Under the pieces are notes generated by a model, which worked only from the letters and a program-made list of their open reading frames with translations, did not search any database and was not told the DNA's origin. A program made the translations under genes and the position numbers. From Klebsormidium nitens (taxonomy: Eukaryota; Streptophyta; Klebsormidiophyceae; Klebsormidiales; Klebsormidiaceae), in the NCBI GenBank assembly GCA_000708835.1, contig DF237041.1, positions 148,401 through 212,400 on the forward strand: a DNA stretch of 64,000 nucleotides, read 5' to 3'. Positions 23,997-36,800 of this stretch are shown here, piece by piece (positions within the stretch are counted from its first letter, which is position 1; each line of letters starts with the position of its first letter).

Positions 23997-26900
23997 CTAC
24001 TCTACTAGATTGGCAGGAGACCCGACTGTGGGGCTTCGAGAGCTAGACAATCCCCGCTTGCCGCCCAACTGATCCTCCTTATCTGAGCCTTCACTCCTAT
24101 CCTCCTTGCCATGATGTCGCCGGTGCTTGCGCTTCTTGCGCTCCTTGCGCCTCTTCCTCCTTGCTTCCTCGTCCTCGTCGGACGAGCCACCGGCTGCTCC
24201 TCCAACCACGGCCGCAACTCGCTCTTCTCCTACTCCATTTGCGTCAACTCCAACCCCGTGCCGCTTCCGATGCTTCCTCCTAGAGCGACCCTCCTCTTCC
24301 GAGGACGACTCCCCGTCGCCCCTCCTTTCCTTCTTCCTCTTCCGCCTCCTCTCCTTGCGACTTTCTTCACCTTCGTCTTCCGAGTAAGGCACCAACCCCT
24401 CCTTCTTCTCGCCATCGTCGTCAGTTCCGTCCGCCTTGCTCTTGCTCCGCTTGCGGCGCTTCCGCCTCTCCTTCCGCCGCTTCCGTTTCTCCCGCTCCGA
24501 ATCGACCGCCTCTCCCTCTCCGTGGCTCTCATCAGACTCCCTCAGATACGCCCTCCGATCCTCCCCCTCTTCCCTGTCCTCCAATCGCCCCTCCCGCCGC
24601 GCCTTTTCCCGCCGCTCCTCCTCCGAGTCCGGGGCCTGATAACGGCCCCCATCGTCGTCCTCGTACCTCTCCCTGCGGTAACGGTCCTCCCTGCCGTAGC
24701 GACCCTCCTCGTAAAACCGGTCCTCACGATAACGGTCCTCATAGCGCCTCCGAGAGTCGCTAAGACTACGGTGCCGCCGCCGCTCACCGCTTTCTGCAGC
24801 ATAAGCCGCGTCCTCGGACTCTCGCCGAGAACGCGGATTCTCGACCCTCTTTCTCTCGCCGTCGCTGGATCCCTCCAGCGTCATCTCCCGTTCGCTGCTC
24901 TTGCTCCTCTGCCTGCGCCGCTTGCCGTGTCGCCCCTCCCGCTCCTTGCCACGCTTTCCGTCGGCAACCGGAACCCCGTCATCGTCCTCATCAATCAGCG
25001 CCCGTTTCAGGTCCGCCAACTCCTTGCTGACCTCAGCGCTGACGGGCGGGGCCTCCTTTGCCTTGACCAGGCCCTGCTGCACGTCCGCTGCGCTCAAGCC
25101 CCCTCCATTCTCCACTTCGCTCTGCTGAACCAGCCCCCCTACAGGGCCCGAACCCTCCTTCAGGCCACCTGGCACACCGGGCACCTCTTCTGGCTCCTTC
25201 TCCTGGGGCTTTTTCACAGCGTCAGCGGGCTTGGGCGAGTTCTCGGCGGACTTGTTCACACCGCCCAGCTTGAAGCTGATGCCCCCGCTCACTTTGACCC
25301 CCTTCCGCGCAATCGGCTTCATGGCCCCCTTTGGCGCCACGAAAGGCAGCTTCCCGCCCAAAACCCCAAACTCCACTTCCTCTTCGTCTTCCTCTCTCTT
25401 CCGAACGCTCGGCAGCGGGGGCATGTCGTCATCGTCGGACAAACCCCCCAGCTTCGGGGGTGCCTTCGCGGCGGGGACTGCCGCTTTCTTGACGCTGACC
25501 TCAGCACTCGCCGCAGGGAGCGCCGGCCCCTTCCCGCTGACGTCAGCAGAGCTGTGCGCCCTCCCGTCCTTTTGCGAGGCGGCTGCTCCGGTCCCAGATA
25601 TTCCAGGCACTTGCGCTGGGGCTGCGGCTTTCTCTGCTTCGTCAACCAGGGGCGTTTTAGCCGAGACTGCGTTGGTGGTTAAGGCAGGTTCCGCAACGTC
25701 CCTAGAAGCGGTTCTGCCGCCCTCAGCAGCAGAACCGTCAGCTTTTGTCCCGTTCTCGAGGTGAAGGCCTCCTCCCAAAACATCACTTCGCTTGCCGGCA
25801 GAAGCCCAACCAAAACCCAGCTTTTCCTCCTCAACCTCTGCACCCCCCGTGTTCACAGCGCCCACTCTCACAGACTGCGTCGCGATGCCCTGCCCTTCGG
25901 GGAACTGAGCTCCACCGCCCCCCTTCTGAACAGCTTTCTCCGGTCCGTTCACGCCCGCCAACCCCGGCATTCCGGGCGCCTTGGAAGGGCTTTCCTTGCC
26001 GTTTGGGACTCCGACCTCCTTAGCTGGCCGCTCCGTTTCCTCGACAGATCCCCTGTCAGCGTGTCCAAGCCCCGGCTGTTCTGGGGGCTGTCCTGAAGCA
26101 TCTGAACGGGGAAGAACCAAACCGCCCACTTGGGTTTCTGAGCCCATCTGCTTTTGTACGCCGATCAAATTTACGGTCGCCCCTCCAAATATCGCCTCGG
26201 AGGATTCAACGTCCTTCTTCTCTGGCCTCGGCCCGCTCTCGGTCTCCTCCGTACCTCCAGCATCTTGCCCAATAATGCCTAGCGTTTCCTTCCGCCCCTC
26301 CCCCTTCTGCCCCGAAACCTCAAACCCCTTTCCCTCTCCTTGCGCATCACCCCCCTGTTTCCTCTGGTTCCCAAACCCCTCCCCCTGCTCCTGCTTCTCA
26401 AACCCCACCTCTTTCTCCTGTTTCTGAAACCCCCCCTCTTCCTCCTGCTTCTTTAAACCCCCCTCTTTCTCCTGCTTCTCAAACCCCCCCTCTCTCTCCT
26501 GCTTCTCAAACCCCCCCGGCGCAGGGGGCGACACCAGCCCCGCTTCTCTCTTCGCCGATTCCGCGCGCCTCTCCCGCATGCTCCGCTCCACGGCCGCTCG
26601 CAGCGCCCGCTCGATCGCCCCCGGAGACTCCTCTCTTTTCGGCGCTTCCTTGCCGGTTTTCCCTGCACCTTTCTTTCCCGCCGCTTTGGGCGTCCTCGCC
26701 CCGGCTTCTTTTGGCGCTTTCGCTGCGGGCTCAGCGAACTCGCCGCCACCTCTCTTCCCCGCTGGCCCCCTTCCTCCTTCGCTCTTTGTCTGGGGCGACT
26801 TCATTTCTGGCTCCTCAACATTTCGCTCCCCTCCCTTCCCTTCCTCCAACTTCGGCACTGCAACCCTCGACGCTTCCAAAACCGCCTGCCCCTTCCTCTC

Positions 26901-29900
26901 GTCCTTATCATCGGTCTCCGATTTCCTCTTCACCGCTCCAGAATCGCGTCCCGGATCCCTCCCTTCTGGACGGTCCTCCCCTCTTTCTTCCCTCTCAGAA
27001 GCCCTTTTCTCAGCAACACCATCCCTCCGTCTCAGGTTCGGTTCCGCCGAGAGACTCCTCAGACGTGTGCTCCGTTCCGGCGTCCGACTCCTTCTCTTCC
27101 CCACGGGAGACTTCAGATCCTTTTCATCGCCACCCCCCCTTGATCGCTTCGACTCCCGGCTTGGAGATCGTTTCCTCTCATCTCTCCCCCCCCTGCTTGG
27201 AGACTCCCTCCTTTCCCCTCGGCTCCCTGACCGTTTTCTCTCCTCCCTTCCCCCACGGGACCGCAAGACCGAGCGGTCCCTGCGCGGACGACTCGGCGAC
27301 CGGTCCCGCCTCGACCGATCGTCCCGCGAGCGAGGTGGATCCCTCGAGCGGTACCGTGAACTGCGGCGATCGCGCGAAGGGCTGCGGCTGTGCCGGCGGC
27401 GGGAGCTGCGGTCGTTGGAGCGGTAACGGCGCCGGTCGCGATCCCGATCGGGCTCGTCCCGACGATCACGGTCACGGTCGCGGGCGCGGCGCGAGTCGAG
27501 ACGGTCCCGAGAGTGGTAGCGCCGGCTCTCATACCTGTAACAACAATTCGGTTAATAAGTGACGGTACTTGAGTGACAATCCGTTGTGAGCTAACAAAAG
27601 CACAACACGCCCAACAGATAGTACTCAAGCGGATAATAAGTGCTTCATGAAGCTTAAGCGAAGCATTGGCAAAGCATCAGTAGATAAACCAGTAGATAGA
27701 CCAACTGGGTGTTTTCTGAAATATTGCTTACCAACCATCTCCATGGCAGTACCATTTGCAAATCCTACACCGTCACCAAAAGCCAACACTCAAAAGCTTC
27801 TTTTCGTGCTTTCGATAACCAATTCAGCTGCTCAGAGATCGCCAACCAAAACCATATACTCACCTATCTCTGCTCTTCTCTCGCCTGCCGTCCCGTCCAT
27901 ATCGAGGGGGTGACCTGCTAGGGTACCGCCGCCGCCTGGGAGAGGGGGACCTCATTCGGGGGGGTGGCGAGTAGCTCTTCAAAGAGCGGGGCGAATTACC
28001 CCTGCAAAACAAGGGATGCGTTCAGCAGGTATACACGCTGGCCTGCCGAGGAACAGCTTTTCAAGAACTTGCGAAGGCATGTTTTGTTGGACTACCCAAC
28101 GAAATGATCCGTCTCGAATAATGCAGAAGCAAAACTTCCATGCTTTCACATTTCCGCTCTGTTTACCAAGAGTCTGTGAAGTGCAAATTGGATTCTCGCA
28201 ATCAAGCTGCTCTGCATCAGCCTGGATATCCGTCAAAGAGCAATTTGAATATCGCTCTGCAAACGGATTTATTGTTTTGTGACAGCAAATTTGCTTGAGA
28301 AGAAATGCAAGAAGCGCGGACGACCTCAGCGAATAAGCATTTCCAAGGCCGGGTCGTCCGCGAATGACGACAACTATTTGCCCAGCTTCGATGAATAAAG
28401 TATAGGTTACGTCCAGAGCCTCCGACACAGTTTCGAATCGACGAAAGATCATGTGCAATGCAACAGACTACAAACAACTCAGACATATGCCGCATACTAC
28501 AAACAACTCAAACACATGCCGCATTCCCATGCTCACAAAGTAAGAAGCACATATACTACAACTGCACACACCGTCAAATCACAAGGAGAGAACCGTTGCA
28601 CATGAGAAAGGAGATAATCAGTCCCTTAAGCACAACTCACCGCTCCCGGTCCGAATCGTCTCCTCCCCCGCCCCCCAGCGCCTTCAGCTGCTTGCTGAGC
28701 TCCAGTGCGCGCGCCTTGGCCATGTCAGCGGCCATCTTGGCGGGGTTGCGCGCAGCCGCCATCTGCTGCGCCGCTAGGGTCTGTTGCGCGAGCGCCTGCT
28801 GGTACTGCATCTGCTGCAGCTGGATGGCCTGGAAACGAGCGCGAGGATGCACGTGAATATACGGAATAGTGACGCTTCCAAAAGGACATTCAGCAGCTTT
28901 TTGCAGCCTGGTAGAAGAAGCGACGACTTCGAACTCAAGCGTGTATCGAGGTGCCGACCAGAAAGACCACCCTCCTTAAAGTGGCACACAACACTCAAAA
29001 ATGGACTTTGGCCTTCATTCTAACTGGTTTAATTCCTTCCGATTGCCCCTTCTTACTTTGTGAAACGCGAGACTCACTAACTCCCGTCGTCACTTCTTAC
29101 TTTGTGAGACGCAGGACTCACTAACTTCTGTCAGCTTTGACGATTTCGGTAGGTCTTTACCAAGCCAACAACTACTCTTCCCCTGCCTCTCCTCGAGTTG
29201 CATCGCACGAACGCAGTTGACAGGACCTCCTCGTACGCGGAGGCAAACTTTTCAAAGGGCAAGCGAACCTCGCTCAAACGAAAGACTGCGATACAGGATA
29301 CCATGCAGCTTTTGCTACTCTGAACCAATCACCTTAATGCACCATCCCAAGCGCACGGGGCGGAGCCTGGCCCCGGCACTTCCCTAGTCCCGTGAGGGTG
29401 GCCCCCTGCACACAGCAACATGATGACAGGGGTCGGACACAGCAGTCCACGCCCTCGATTGATCAAAACCTGAGTACCTTTGGTACCACTGACCTCGCTA
29501 TCTCACCCCAATGAGAGACCTTCGGATGGCACCCCTTTGTCAAAAACAGCAAAACCGCAGGCCACATGAGTCCAAAGTCGGACGCGTGGGCCGCCTGTCG
29601 GAAGGACCCCCCTCGCAGACTATCTGACGCAGAAATGCTTGCCGCCTCCTGAAAATGATTAATACCCAGGAACCAATTGAAGCCCGTAAACAAAAGAGGA
29701 GGGGGGAAAGTGGCAACCGCAACACACCTGCTGCATCAGCTGGAGGGACGACGCGATACCCCCCGGGTCCTTCTTGCTCTTCTTCTTGAGCACCAGCTTC
29801 GTGTGCTCCACTTGCACTTCACGATCCCCGACCGCGATCCCGTTCAACTGCAGCGCCGCCGTCGCCTCTTCGGGCTTCTCAAACTCGACATATGCCTCGC

Positions 29901-31731
29901 CGTCAGCGATCGAGCACTCGACCACTTTGCCGCAGTAACCAAAAAGCTGGCGGACTTGCTCGGCGTTCACGGAGGGGCTGAGATTGCGGACTTTCAGCGC
30001 ACGCGGCTCGTCCAGGAACGGGTTGGCGTCGTTCTCGTCGTCCTCGTCAGCATCGTCCTGGCCGGCGGTTGCGGCCATCGCAACTTGGATGACGCGCTGG
30101 AGGGCCTGCAGGCGCGTAGCGGAATCGTGATGAGATGCTTGTGATCAACATCAGACTTCCTTTCGTTGCTTTGACGCTTTTCCAAGTTTGGCTGAACCTG
30201 TTGCAGAAAGGAGAAGTGCTTGCAATCATCGGACTTACTGCAAGTACACTGCATGCACGTCTTGAATACAAATCGGCAAACACTGTTTGGATAGAAAGCG
30301 AGACACAAAGGTCCAGTGATGACAGAAGTGCAGATCTGCCAGGATCAAGATCAGAAGGCTACTCAACTCACTTGCAAAACACAAAGAATATATGTAACAT
30401 TCAAAGTGCAATTGAGAATACCTCGCGAGCCAATTTTGGCAGCAAAAGTCACGTTCTGCCACCAAGTAGCATGTACAGATCTACCATTAAAGGTCATTCA
30501 CTTCTTTTGTGCATGTTCAGAGCGACATCCAACTTGAAAGAGACATGACTGGAGCAAACCCTAGTTCCACCACATAATCAAAGCTCTAATAAGAAAGAGA
30601 TGCAGACAACTGGAGCAATATATCCACACAAAAGCAATTGTCAACCGGCGAACATAAGTGCAAAAGCAAAACAAATGTAACAAATGAAGCAGGCCATGGG
30701 ATATGCTTGTTCTCAACCGCGCAGCTGCAATACATAAAAGCACTTTGGCACCCTTGAAACACACACCTCTGAAAGCAGATATAATAAATCAGAGCGTATC
30801 ATGTCAACAGATGAATAAATCGTACCTGCGCAGCTGCGATGCTCTGCGCTGCCGCCATAGCCGCCGCAGACGGCGCCATCGGCATGCTCGTGAGCGACCC
30901 CATGTTCGCACCAGATGCGAACGCCGTCATTAGCTGCTGCAGCGTCGGATGCGCATATCTGCAGGGCGTGTTCTTGCACTTCCCGTCCAGGTACATCCTG
31001 CACACCTCACCTAGCTGCGCCCCTACCCCAGGAAGCACTGCACCCCCAGTAGGCCCTGGTAGGATCCCAGGCAGATTTCCCAACCCTGCCGGCAGACTCA
31101 AACCTGTCGGCACAGAGATCTGCAGGGCCCCCGAGGCTAGGAGCCCTGCTTGGCCTGGAAGGACTCCACCTCCACCAACGGGGGTTGCGGTCGCTGCCTG
31201 GAGAGGGGGGGGGGAAGCCACCGCTTGCGCTCCAAAGAAAACGGGGATCGGGCTACCCGAGATGTGCCTCCCATTGACCTCCACACTGACCATGTAGTTC
31301 CCCCTGTTGTAAACCGTGTAGCTCGTGACATATGTTCCATCATTCTGGTCAACAACTGGAGGCTCTAACATTGGCCCTGCGACCCCAAACCCAGGGGCGA
31401 CCTGGACCTTAACTTGAGCACCCCCCCAAGAAAGCCTCCGGCCATCCGGATCTTTGGCAGTCACGATAATGGTTGCAGCCGCAGACAGCACCCCTCCCCC
31501 AACACCTGTTCCGGTTGCTGTGCATTTGCTGGGGTCAATTGGGCCAATAGGCTTAGAAGAAAGGTCGTGCTCTCCGTCCTCGTCTGATGATTCATTACCA
31601 CTAAGGTTTGGGTCCACGTCCGCAAACGTCGCCTCAAAGGCCTGCTTGAAGGCCAACTGCTTGCCCTCCTCCTCCTTGAGCGCCTTTGCTTCTTGGGCGC
31701 GGGCCCAAGCAGGCTTCGGAGGGCTCGCCAT
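23997..31731 (-). CDS. Filamin-repeat / CCCH / RRM protein with long RS-like charged tail
   Basis: RNA-binding nuclear protein, probably a splicing regulator. Exons: 31731-30826, 30105-29728, 28828-28641, 28001-27864 and 27534-23997, with phases matching throughout, giving 1715 residues. Domain order: N-terminal KPAWARAQEAKALKEEE; a filamin-type Ig repeat at about 65-170 (DQNDGTYVTSYTVYNRGNYM, NGRHISGSPIPVFF); a CCCH finger at 244-261 (C-x7-C-x4-C-x3-H, CRMYLDGKCKNTPCRYAH); an RRM at about 338-405 (LKVRNL as RNP2, GEAYVEFE as RNP1); a Gln/Ala helix (QLQQMQYQQALAQQ); an RS region in exons 4-5; then over 1000 residues rich in Lys, Glu, Arg and Ser. The architecture resembles the Arabidopsis RRM protein At3g23900 (called IRR, a defence-linked splicing regulator); that link is from memory and orthology is inferred. 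The tail looks much longer than expected. Confidence 0.9.
26371..26520 (-). repeat. In-frame minisatellite encoding GGFEKQEKE-type units
   Basis: About six units of 24-30 bases in the last exon of the RRM gene encode variants of GGFEKQEKE (for example GGFEKQERE, GGLKKQEEE, EGFGNQRKQ). On the plus strand each unit begins AAACCCC followed by a C-rich run and CTTTCTCCTGCTTCT. All units keep the coding frame. Confidence 0.85.
28466..28526. repeat. Short tandem duplication in RRM-gene intron 3
   Basis: ACTACAAACAACTCAGACAT and its near-copy with AAACACAT follow each other, each continuing ATGCCGCAT. Unit length is about 30 bases. It is intronic and carries no exon sequence. Confidence 0.7.
29045..29132. 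repeat. Tandem duplication of about 45 bases in RRM-gene intron 2
   Basis: Two adjacent near-identical copies contain CTTCTTACTTTGTGA, then ACGC and GACTCACTAACT. The copies start at about 29049 and 29094. Read on the gene's strand, GACTCACTAAC becomes GTTAGTGAGTC, which holds donor-like GTGAGT. It does not resemble a neighbouring exon. Confidence 0.7.
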
Positions 31732-33849
31732 CAAGCTCCTCTAACCCTGCTTTATTCCTGCTTTATTCACAGCACACACCAGATCTCATGCAATCAAACC
31801 GCAGCAGACCAAATACCGCAACATCTCATAGATCTGTGACGCTTGCCCGTTCAAGTCTTCGAGAAAGTCTCTCGCTGGACCCAGTACTTCCTGCCAATCT
31901 GTTCCGCCCTCTCCTGCAGATTGTCTACTTGCAACTTCAACACTGTGGCAGATCCATCTCAGGCATCAGGAGAGACGCCCCTATCAGCGCGTCTCCAGCG
32001 CGTCAATGAGCCGCGTCAGCTGGGCGCCGTGCAGGCGAAGACATATTTTAGCCCCTACTTTTGAGTCGTGGTACGGGCTCACCTGGGCCCACCGTGGGAT
32101 GGGCAGGTCCTGAATGGAATCGGACGGGACGACAGTATCGAACGGCTCATCGCAATCGTTGGTTGCCGGTGACGGCCCAGATTTGAAACCGCAAATGTGC
32201 CCAAAGTTGGCCTCTTATCTCTTGAAGTTGGAGTCTGCTGGCAGAGAAGATGATGGCTGTGCGAGTTGCATTCACTTTCACTGTCAGGAATCAGGAGACA
32301 TTACTTCCTGAGATATTTGCATGGCGCCCTTCTTCCTGAGCCTGAGGCTTCGAAGTGCTTTGGTTTTGGTTTGGGCACGCCGCTAAAAACTGATCTGCAA
32401 GCTTGAAAGTAGGCAGGCTCCGGGTTTTGCCTGTCTTCAAGCTTAGAGCTTCGGGGTCTTTGACGTGACTAAAATCATCCGAAGTGACGGTCCCGGTGAC
32501 GGTCGTTGCATCACAGAAAGTCCTGCGCAGCACATTCAGTTTTCAGAGGGCCTCCAAGATCTCACTCTGCAGGAGTTGTTTTCTTTGGTGGGGAACCATA
32601 GACCAACAGAGCCAGCATTTTAAATCTTTCTTGAAAGAGGGCTGCGGAGGCCTACAGTTACAAGGGTGTGGGTAATGGTAAAAGCTCGGGTCGTCCAAGG
32701 GCCGTCGTCGTAAAAGCTCAGGTGTGAAAGAGGTGAGAATAAACTTTTCGATGCAATTTTACTTGCTCTTGAGAAATTTCCCACTTTCATGGAAATATAC
32801 AAGCAAGCTTCTGGGTAATATATGAGTTGTTTATATGCTGTTCTCATCAGCGGGTCTTTGATCTGCGCCACTTTGTTTTGGGTCTTTGGATCCGTGCCAA
32901 TCAGACAAATTGGGTCGGCCAAACTCATGGACCTGGGGGGCGGGGGACAGACACAGAGAGAGCAACATTGAGAGAGCAATACAGCACTTGTGTCTCTTGG
33001 TTTCTGCGACGGTGAAGAACTGTGCAATGTGCCGTGATTTGTGGACCATCTGCACGTTTTCATCAGAACACAGTGCAAGGTTCTTTGGCCCCAATTCCTT
33101 GGATGCTGAAGCAGCGTTTTCTGGTGGTTCATCCGTTTGTGTTTGCTGGTACTTAGTCTCATTGCAGTTGATTGTCACCAAAGCGCTGCCCCTTAGGTTT
33201 TCAAAAGGAGTGCATCAACTCTGAAGCAAGGGTTTTGAAGGGCCTGCCTTATGGTGCTGTTCATTGTCTGTGCCTAAGTCACTAAAGTGAAAACAGGTCA
33301 GGTCTTTTAAAAGCAAAAGGGGCATTTAACTTTATCACTGGCCGAAAGCCCCTCATCTTCCCATGACCTAAATAGAGGTAACTTCCCAGCTTACACGCTT
33401 ACACCGATTGCTCTGAGGGGCACCGATAAGGAGCCTGGTCATTCTATTGGCTTTCGAACATCAAATCACACCGGTGCCCTTGCGTTTCTGGCAAGACCTC
33501 ACAGCTTTAAGCTCAGGGTTGCTAAAGCATCCATGTCATGAAGGTTTTTTGTTGCACTCGGGGCATTGTATTCTGAAGTTCCGGCATCAATTCACTTCTG
33601 CAGTCTACCCGCTTAAGAGCTGACTCCTTGTTACTAAGAAGGTCCTTCTTTGCCTCACTTGTGTTAAGTCATAATGAATGAACGCCCACGCAGCTCCTTA
33701 TGACGTCGTAGCAGCCCCATGCTTCTGATCAGCGCGAGTTTCTCTATGAGAAACCAACATCTTAACGCTTGGATGTTTTCTGGAAGACTTTCGATCTTGT
33801 CCCTTGTTCTGAATTTGCCTTGTCTCCCCCAAGCAGATCGCCGCTCACC
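31732..33849. promoter_or_regulatory. Divergent intergenic region between RRM gene and J-domain gene
   Basis: About 2.1 kb between two divergent start codons. It must include both promoters and leaders. A CCCCCAAG just before 33836, followed by 16 bases to the J-protein ATG at 33850, could be the end of a 5' leader intron. No clear core-promoter motif or other gene was seen. Confidence 0.4.
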
Positions 33850-36800
33850 ATGGCTGCGGCGGACGGCGCATACTCCACGGCCACCGCCAACCGCGAGGAG
33901 GCCGCGCGGGCGCGCGAGATCGCGCTGCAAAAGATGGCGGAGAAGGACTGGGAGGGCGCCAAGCGCATCTGGCTCAAGGCACAGCGCCTCTGCCCCGACT
34001 TGGACGGGATTGCGAGCGGGATCGCGGTGGCGGAGGTGCACATCGTTGCGAACGGAACGGTGTACACGTCGCCGCACAAAGAAGTCACCAGGGACTACTA
34101 TGGGATCCTGGATGTCAGGCCTGATGTGGGCCGGCCGGCGCTGATGCAGCAGTACAAGAAGCGGGCGTTCCAGCTGCATCCGGACAAGAACCAGGTGGGA
34201 GGGGCGTGGAGTTTGGAATATGTTAAGGACATTTTGTGAAGTTGGGGGGAGGCATTTTGGGGGATCTTGCGGGCACTTCTTGAAGACAAACGGAATGGTT
34301 CAGTCTCATTTTGTAGGATGGTGGTGAGGTTTGTCGATTGCGCTTGGACTCATAGGCAGTTGCTCATCCTCTGCAAAGGCGCAAGGTCTTGGGTCAAGGG
34401 AGGAGTATCTTTTTGGGTGGTGATCAGCAGTTTCTACAATTCCAGTTCTGACAGAATTTTAAAAACCAGGGAAAAGATGGCGATCTTCCATCAATGAAGT
34501 CATTGTTGTATATGGAGCCTATAAGACCCAAGAGCGATTCATTTACTATCTTGGGCTTTCGTTGATGGTTGTATGGATTTTGGTCGATCAATCGATCGCT
34601 ACTTGAACAAGAGGCTACAAATTCTGTTTGCTTTGCGTAAGATGAAAAATTTTGCTTCTCACCTCGCGTCTTTGGGCGTACTTTTGAGTGGATGAGTTCC
34701 TCACAATGAAGAACAAACTTTTGCACTCTCAACGTATTTCTGGGGCTTTTCACAACCTTAAAGTGCATCACATCGACAACCGCTAGCCTTCGGTTGGAAA
34801 GTCTACTGAGCTGAGTGTAACAAAATCACAAGTGGGAGCCGATTTATCTGGAGCAGTATCTTATCCTATTACCTGCATGTACAAACTTGCTTCATTTTGA
34901 AGTAAGCAGGATTGAAGTTAGGCGCAAACTTTCCCTCAAGAACCTGACCGCTGTTTGGTTCTGGGCGCCAAGCTGCATTAATGTCCTTCCGTCAAATACA
35001 TATGAAATTTTCTGCATCACCCTGACACCAGATAATCTGCTTCGCAGCAACCGGGCGCCGAGGCCGCTTTCAAGATCCTGGGGGAGGCGTACGAGACCCT
35101 GAAGGACGAGCAGAAGCGCTCAAAGTACGACCGGCAGCGCTCGGCGCGGCTGGCCTCGCAAAGCCTCGCCCGCAACGGCAGTCAGCAAGCCCGTCGGGGC
35201 CCCGGAGGCGTGCACCCCCAGAACCGGGGGCCATATGCCCAAACTTTCGGGGGGCAAACCTGGCAAACCTTTTTTGCCGGGGAGGGCGGTTTCCCACAGC
35301 AGCAAGCGCACGCGCGGGGTGGCACACAGCCCGGATACCCAGTGAACGGGCATGCGGGGACCGTTCCCCAAGCGCCTTTTGCAGCCAATCAGGCGGGGGT
35401 GCCTCAGCAACGGCCGGCATCGGCTTCGCAATACGCGCAGAGGCCCCCAGCTGCGCAACAGCCGGGCGGTCCGGCGGCCCGGGGGGGTGTGCAACCGGGG
35501 GGCAATAACCTGGGGGCTCAGCCGGGTGCTTATGTCCGCCAAGCGGGTCAACCGGCGGCGTTTGTCCAGCAACAAGGCGCTAACCAAAGGGTTCCGGGGA
35601 GTACGGCGGGGGCGCCTGCCGGCCAGCATGCCAGTGGGATTCAACCGGGCGTTCAAACGGGTCAACCGAGGGTTTCCTCCAGCCAGCAGGGGGTTCCGGC
35701 GGGGCAACCGAGAGCTTATGGGGGTCAGATGGGGGCTTATACCAACCAACAGGCTGCACAAACCGGTCAGCCGGGGGTGTACACCACTCAACCGGGGGTG
35801 ACAGTTAATCCAGGGGCGCAAACGGGTCTACCGGAAGTGCGTTTCAACGTGTCGGGGGTTCCTGTTAGCGAGCCAAGGATATCCGTACAACAGCAGGGGG
35901 CATCCGCGGGCCAACCGAGGGCGTATGCGGGGCAACCGGGCGCGCAAGCAAGCCAACCTGCCGGGTTTGCCCCTCAGTCCGGTCAGCAGAGGGGTTATAC
36001 CGAGCACTACGGGGCGGGCGCATCTGCAAGCCAGCCGGGAATCCAAACTGGTCAACCGCGGCCTTATACTGGGGCTCCGGGCAGCCAACCTAGCGCTTAT
36101 GCCCCCCAACCCGGGGCGCCGACGAATCAATCGAGGCCTTATGCAGGCCAGCAGGGCGCTTATATTCCTCAACAGGGGGTTCCAACCAGTCAACCGGGGG
36201 CGTATGCCGCTCCAGGGGCGGCTGCGCCCTTCCCGCCACAGCCCTCAGGCGCCCGGGGGATCCCCCCAGGGACCAATACAGCGTTCCAGCCATCTGGGCA
36301 GCGGCCAGGGGGGCCGTTTCCAGGGCCCAAGGCATGCCCCGCAGGTCGATTCATCTGCAAGTGCCCGTCGTGCTTTCAGAGGTACACTTTTCCGGTCGAG
36401 AGCATGGGCAAGTATGTGTACTGCAAGTGCCGGGCGAGGATCATGGCGGTGAAGGAGGCGCCAGGTGGCGGCGCGTCAGGGGCCCACCTCGCAGGTGAGA
36501 GCGGTGTCGATTTATCGTTGATCACCCTCCCTTAAAGGTGAAGACTTGGCCGTGTTAGGTATCAGGAACTCCAGGATTAGTTTCAAGTTTCAAGCAGACG
36601 AGAGTCAGTGATTCCGTTTTTGTTGGGGCCTAAGGAGTAAGTTCTTCTAAAGATTGCTGAAAGTGCGGGGCTCATGAATTGAGGTGTATTTGGTAGGGGT
36701 GCGCTGCATTTATTAGCCTCTCAGTAAGGGCGTGCAACTCAGGGGCTCTCATGTTTTCAGAGCGTCATGCTTTTGCCAGAAGTGTGTGCTTGTCGAGAGC

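Noticed and set aside
24111-25682. 523-codon open frame on the plus strand opposite the RRM gene tail
   Set aside because: Leu/Pro-rich complement of Lys/Glu/Arg codons, with no motif; the sense frame joins in phase to four upstream exons with recognised domains.
26371-26520. Telomere-like repeats (AAACCCC)
   Set aside because: The units are 24-30 bases, in frame within an exon, and the AAACCCC part encodes Gly-Phe on the minus strand; this is a coding minisatellite.
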